DNA of 17,775 nt. Source: an uncultured Clostridia bacterium. Lineage in GTDB: Bacteria > Bacillota > Clostridia > TANB77 > CAG-508. Shown in pieces: positions 15,674 through 17,775 of this stretch. The stretch's first letter is position 1; the number at the start of each line of letters is the position of its first letter. The stretch covers positions 1 through 17,775 of the forward strand of contig CAQPRV010000052.1 of NCBI GenBank assembly GCA_948857205.1, written 5' to 3'. The position numbers and the translations under genes are program-made. Below the pieces are notes generated by a model. It did no database searches. It was not told the origin of the DNA and was given only the letters and a program-made list of their open reading frames with translations.

Positions 15674-16429
15674 TTATATTTCTATTTCTAGTTCTACTGG
15701 ACAATGGTCACTACCCATTATTTCTGGATGAATTTTAGAATCTACTATTTTGTCTTTAATTGAATTTGATATTATAAAATAATCAATTCTCCATCCTACA
15801 TTTTTTTCTCTTGATTTTCCCATATATGACCACCAACTATATGCGCCTTCTTTATTTGGATATAAATAACGGAATGTATCTATAAACCCTACTTTTAATA
15901 ATTCTGTCATCTTTTCTCTTTCTTCATTTGTGAAACCAGCATTACCCTTATTTGTTTTTGGATTTTTTAAGTCAATTTCATTATGTGCTACATTTAAATC
16001 TCCACACATTATAACAGGTTTTATCTTATCTAATTTTAATAAGTATTTACGTACTTCATCTTCCCATATTTGTCTATATCCTAATCTTTCTAATTCCCTT
16101 TTTGAATTTGGTGTATAAATATTTACTATATAATATTTTCCATATTCTAATGTTATTACTCTTCCTTCTTTATCATGTTCTACTTTTCCTATTCCATATT
16201 TTACTTTTATTGGCTCTTCTTTTGTAAAAATTGCTGTTCCTGAATATCCTTTTTTTTCTGCACTATTCCAATAACTTTTATATCCTTTAAATTTTAGTTC
16301 TATTTGTTCTGGTTGACATTTGGTTTCTTGTATACAAAATATGTCTGCATCTATTTGCTTAAAAAATTCATTAAAACCTTTATTTACACATGCTCGTATT
16401 CCATTTACATTCCATGAAATTAGTTTCAT
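15674..16429 (-). CDS. exoA: Exodeoxyribonuclease III / AP endonuclease (ExoA family)
   Basis: This enzyme cuts DNA at abasic sites and removes 3' blocking groups in base-excision repair, in the cytoplasm. The 251-residue protein has the full set of family residues: N7 and N9 in WNVNG, E35 in QETK for the metal ion, Y105 in NIYTPNS, D144 and N146 in GDLNVAH, D216 in WRIDYF, and the catalytic D241-H242 in GSDHCPV. Length and motif order are normal. The start is supported by an agagg-like site a few bases upstream on the minus strand. It converges on popT. The upstream surface gene on the same strand is 232 bases away, so exoA probably has its own promoter. The alternative name xth would serve equally. 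Confidence 0.95.
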   Translation of the reverse strand: MKLISWNVNGIRACVNKGFNEFFKQIDADIFCIQETKCQPEQIELKFKGYKSYWNSAEKKGYSGTAIFTKEEPIKVKYGIGKVEHDKEGRVITLEYGKYYIVNIYTPNSKRELERLGYRQIWEDEVRKYLLKLDKIKPVIMCGDLNVAHNEIDLKNPKTNKGNAGFTNEEREKMTELLKVGFIDTFRYLYPNKEGAYSWWSYMGKSREKNVGWRIDYFIISNSIKDKIVDSKIHPEIMGSDHCPVELEIEI

Positions 16430-16466
16430 ATTTGCCTCTTTTCGTTCTTATATTCTAAATTTTTTA

Positions 16467-16586
16467 TCAAACTTCTATATTTTTGTTTATGATAACTATT
16501 CCAATTCCTTGGTTAGCTTCTAAAGATGTATCATTTGCTGATATAATATAATCATTTATTAATGTCTCATTATTATTTTTAATATC
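16467..16586 (-). pseudogene. Possible gene relic upstream of exoA
   Basis: On the minus strand, a 39-codon open stretch between two stops reads in part ETLINDYIISANDTSLEANQ followed by GIGIVIINKNIEV. Its residue mix looks protein-like rather than a random AT-rich translation. There is no start codon with a ribosome-binding site in frame and I do not recognise the family. It may equally be chance in the exoA leader. Confidence 0.25.
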
Positions 16587-16610
16587 TTAGATTTAAATTG
16601 TTTCGTTATT

Positions 16611-16619
16611 ATTCTACCA
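16611..16619 (-). promoter_or_regulatory. Possible extended -10 promoter for exoA
   Basis: On the minus strand TGG is followed by TAGAAT (plus-strand attcta at 16611-16616), an extended -10 without a good -35. It would give a long leader of about 175 bases before exoA. Confidence 0.35.
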
Positions 16620-16634
16620 TAAATTCACAAATAA

Positions 16635-16653
16635 ATAAAGTTTTTACCTTTAT
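16635..16653 (-). terminator. Weak hairpin after the LamG-like surface gene
   Basis: A 6-bp stem, ataaag (16635-16640) with ctttat (16648-16653), lies shortly after the stop of the minus-strand gene. It is AT-only apart from one pair, so termination here is uncertain. Confidence 0.25.
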
Positions 16654-16661
16654 GTTTATAT

Positions 16662-17775
16662 TTACTCTATTCCAAACCTTGCTTTATCTATTTCATAATT
16701 ATGCTTTGCTTCTTCATCAGTCAATGCCCTATTATATAATCTAAAACTATATATTTTTCCATTAAAATATTCCATAGTTCCTTTATTTCCTGATGGATTT
16801 GCTCCTAAAGCAAAAACTGTAGAATTTTTTGTTAGGCCTAATGTTCCTTCACAATCTTTACTATATTTTATTCCATTCTCAAAAAAAACTAGTTTGTTTT
16901 CCTTAAAGCTACCACTTAATGAATATTTTTTATTTAATACTATTTCTTTATTAGAATAACATGCTACATATCCTATATCAGTAATAAATGCTTGTATACC
17001 ATTACATTTTGATAAGTCTTTTAATAATCCATATCCACCTGTTTCAATATTACATGCTATTTGTGAAAAATTAACATCATTATTTGAAGTTACTGCTTCA
17101 ATTGTAAAATTAGAATAATTTCTTTCTCCACAATTTACCCAATCATCTACTCCATCAAATGCTATACATTCATCTTCCCATGTACATCCATTTAATGTTC
17201 CATCGTTTCCATTTCCAGACAAATCTTTCCATACTGTTGCTGATTTATTATTTCCATTTCCTGTATTATTCTTTCCATCATAATGTATTGTTAACCCGTC
17301 TGATATATATTCTTTTATGGTCCATTTTGCATATAATGTTTGGTTTTCTTGTATAGTGTATCTTGTTGTACTTATTATTTGTGTTCCCCCATCTTGTTGT
17401 GTATACCATCCATTAAATTCATATCCAGCTCTTGTTGGAGTTTCTAATTCTCCATATTCTTTATTGTATTCTACTATTTTGCTTGTATTTTCTACATTTC
17501 CCCCATTTGCATCAAATGTTACAGTATATTTTTGTTCTTTTGATATTGTTGTTTGGCTATCATCTATTGTTAAGTCTTTTCTTAATGTAAATTTATATCC
17601 TTTATATTGTATTTCTGCAAAATCAATTTCTGTTTCTATCCCATTATCCTCTATTATTACTGATGATGTCTTTTTATATGTTATTGTCATATCTATTTCT
17701 GTATCATAATTATCTTTTATCCATTTTGCTATTTCTTCTATTTTTGGGCTTATTATTTGCTTTTCACTTGCTAAA
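16662..17775 (-). CDS. Surface protein with InlB/Listeria-Bacteroides repeat and LamG-like C-terminus (N-terminus outside window)
   Basis: The frame is open to the right edge, so the true start lies outside; 370 residues are visible. They open with LASEKQIISPKIEEIAKWIK, matching residues about 66-86 of the pilin-like protein at 12880, so a similar pilin-type N-terminus is expected beyond the edge. The shared head is followed by one InlB/List-Bact repeat (YTVTFDANGG through TLYAKW) and a C-terminal concanavalin-like LamG domain: WKDLSGNGNDGTLNG, IAFDGVDDWVNCG, and the closing GKIYSFRLYNRALTDEEAKHN, all standard for LamG_3-type carbohydrate-binding modules. The LamG part has seven cysteines, unusual for a secreted Gram-positive protein. 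Likely role is adhesion to glycans or host surfaces; the ligand is not determinable. It is transcribed towards exoA. Confidence 0.85.
   Translation of the reverse strand, partial: LASEKQIISPKIEEIAKWIKDNYDTEIDMTITYKKTSSVIIEDNGIETEIDFAEIQYKGYKFTLRKDLTIDDSQTTISKEQKYTVTFDANGGNVENTSKIVEYNKEYGELETPTRAGYEFNGWYTQQDGGTQIISTTRYTIQENQTLYAKWTIKEYISDGLTIHYDGKNNTGNGNNKSATVWKDLSGNGNDGTLNGCTWEDECIAFDGVDDWVNCGERNYSNFTIEAVTSNNDVNFSQIACNIETGGYGLLKDLSKCNGIQAFITDIGYVACYSNKEIVLNKKYSLSGSFKENKLVFFENGIKYSKDCEGTLGLTKNSTVFALGANPSGNKGTMEYFNGKIYSFRLYNRALTDEEAKHNYEIDKARFGIE

Noticed and set aside
1..17775. tRNA, rRNA, riboswitch, transposase or sortase genes
   Set aside because: I looked for these on both strands and saw no supporting sequence; intergenic gaps are short, AT-rich and explained by repeats, promoters and terminators.

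Overview
The window looks like a piece of a very AT-rich, low-GC Gram-positive genome, most likely an uncultured anaerobic Clostridia-type member of the Bacillota. The basis is strong purine-rich ribosome-binding sites, ATG/TTG starts, standard stop codons, and typical protein families: a ComEA competence receptor, SpaA/SdrD-like wall proteins, pilin-like InlB-repeat proteins, a DUF368 lipid-carrier transporter and an ExoA-type AP endonuclease. Species is not determinable from the sequence alone.

Layout. (1) 1-157 holds a decayed fragment of an AAA-ATPase-like gene of higher GC than the rest. (2) 368-1066 is comEA, standing alone without comEB or comEC; its 5' leader carries a dispersed repeat and a small octamer array. 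(3) 1365-12405 is a two-gene unit with a 20-bp overlap encoding two giant exported surface proteins of 1632 and 2053 residues. The first is membrane-anchored and ends in an SdrD-B-like and a DUF11-like module. The second has a signal peptide, a possible degenerate thioester-like head, several SpaA/prealbumin-like modules, two SdrD-B-like modules and a TPSTG + membrane + lysine tail that resembles a sorting signal. A strong intrinsic terminator follows. (4) 12448-12760 is an intergenic block built from a dispersed repeat with the core ggggacggagaattttggca: two tandem 93-bp copies and one inverted copy. (5) 12880-14616 encodes a pilin-like N-terminus with three InlB/Listeria-Bacteroides repeats and a lectin-like C-terminal domain; its start region looks frameshifted. 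(6) 14722-15618 is a PopT/DUF368 undecaprenyl-phosphate transporter. (7) On the minus strand are exoA (15674-16429) and, at the right edge, a truncated paralogue of gene 5 carrying one InlB repeat and a LamG-like domain.

How the parts relate. Most coding capacity is devoted to the cell surface: two giant adhesin- or stalk-like proteins made as one translational unit, and two pilin-headed InlB proteins in inverted orientation around the convergent popT/exoA pair. PopT recycles the lipid carrier needed for wall synthesis, but nothing in the sequence ties it to the surface proteins beyond position. No sortase, transposase, RNA gene or CRISPR array is visible.

The most noteworthy observations are the dispersed REP-like element (five copies, all intergenic), the giant two-protein surface unit with a G6 tract at its overlap, the possible degenerate thioester head, the one-base frame problem at the start of the pilin-like gene, and an exact 46-bp inverted repeat shared by the two pilin-like paralogues.
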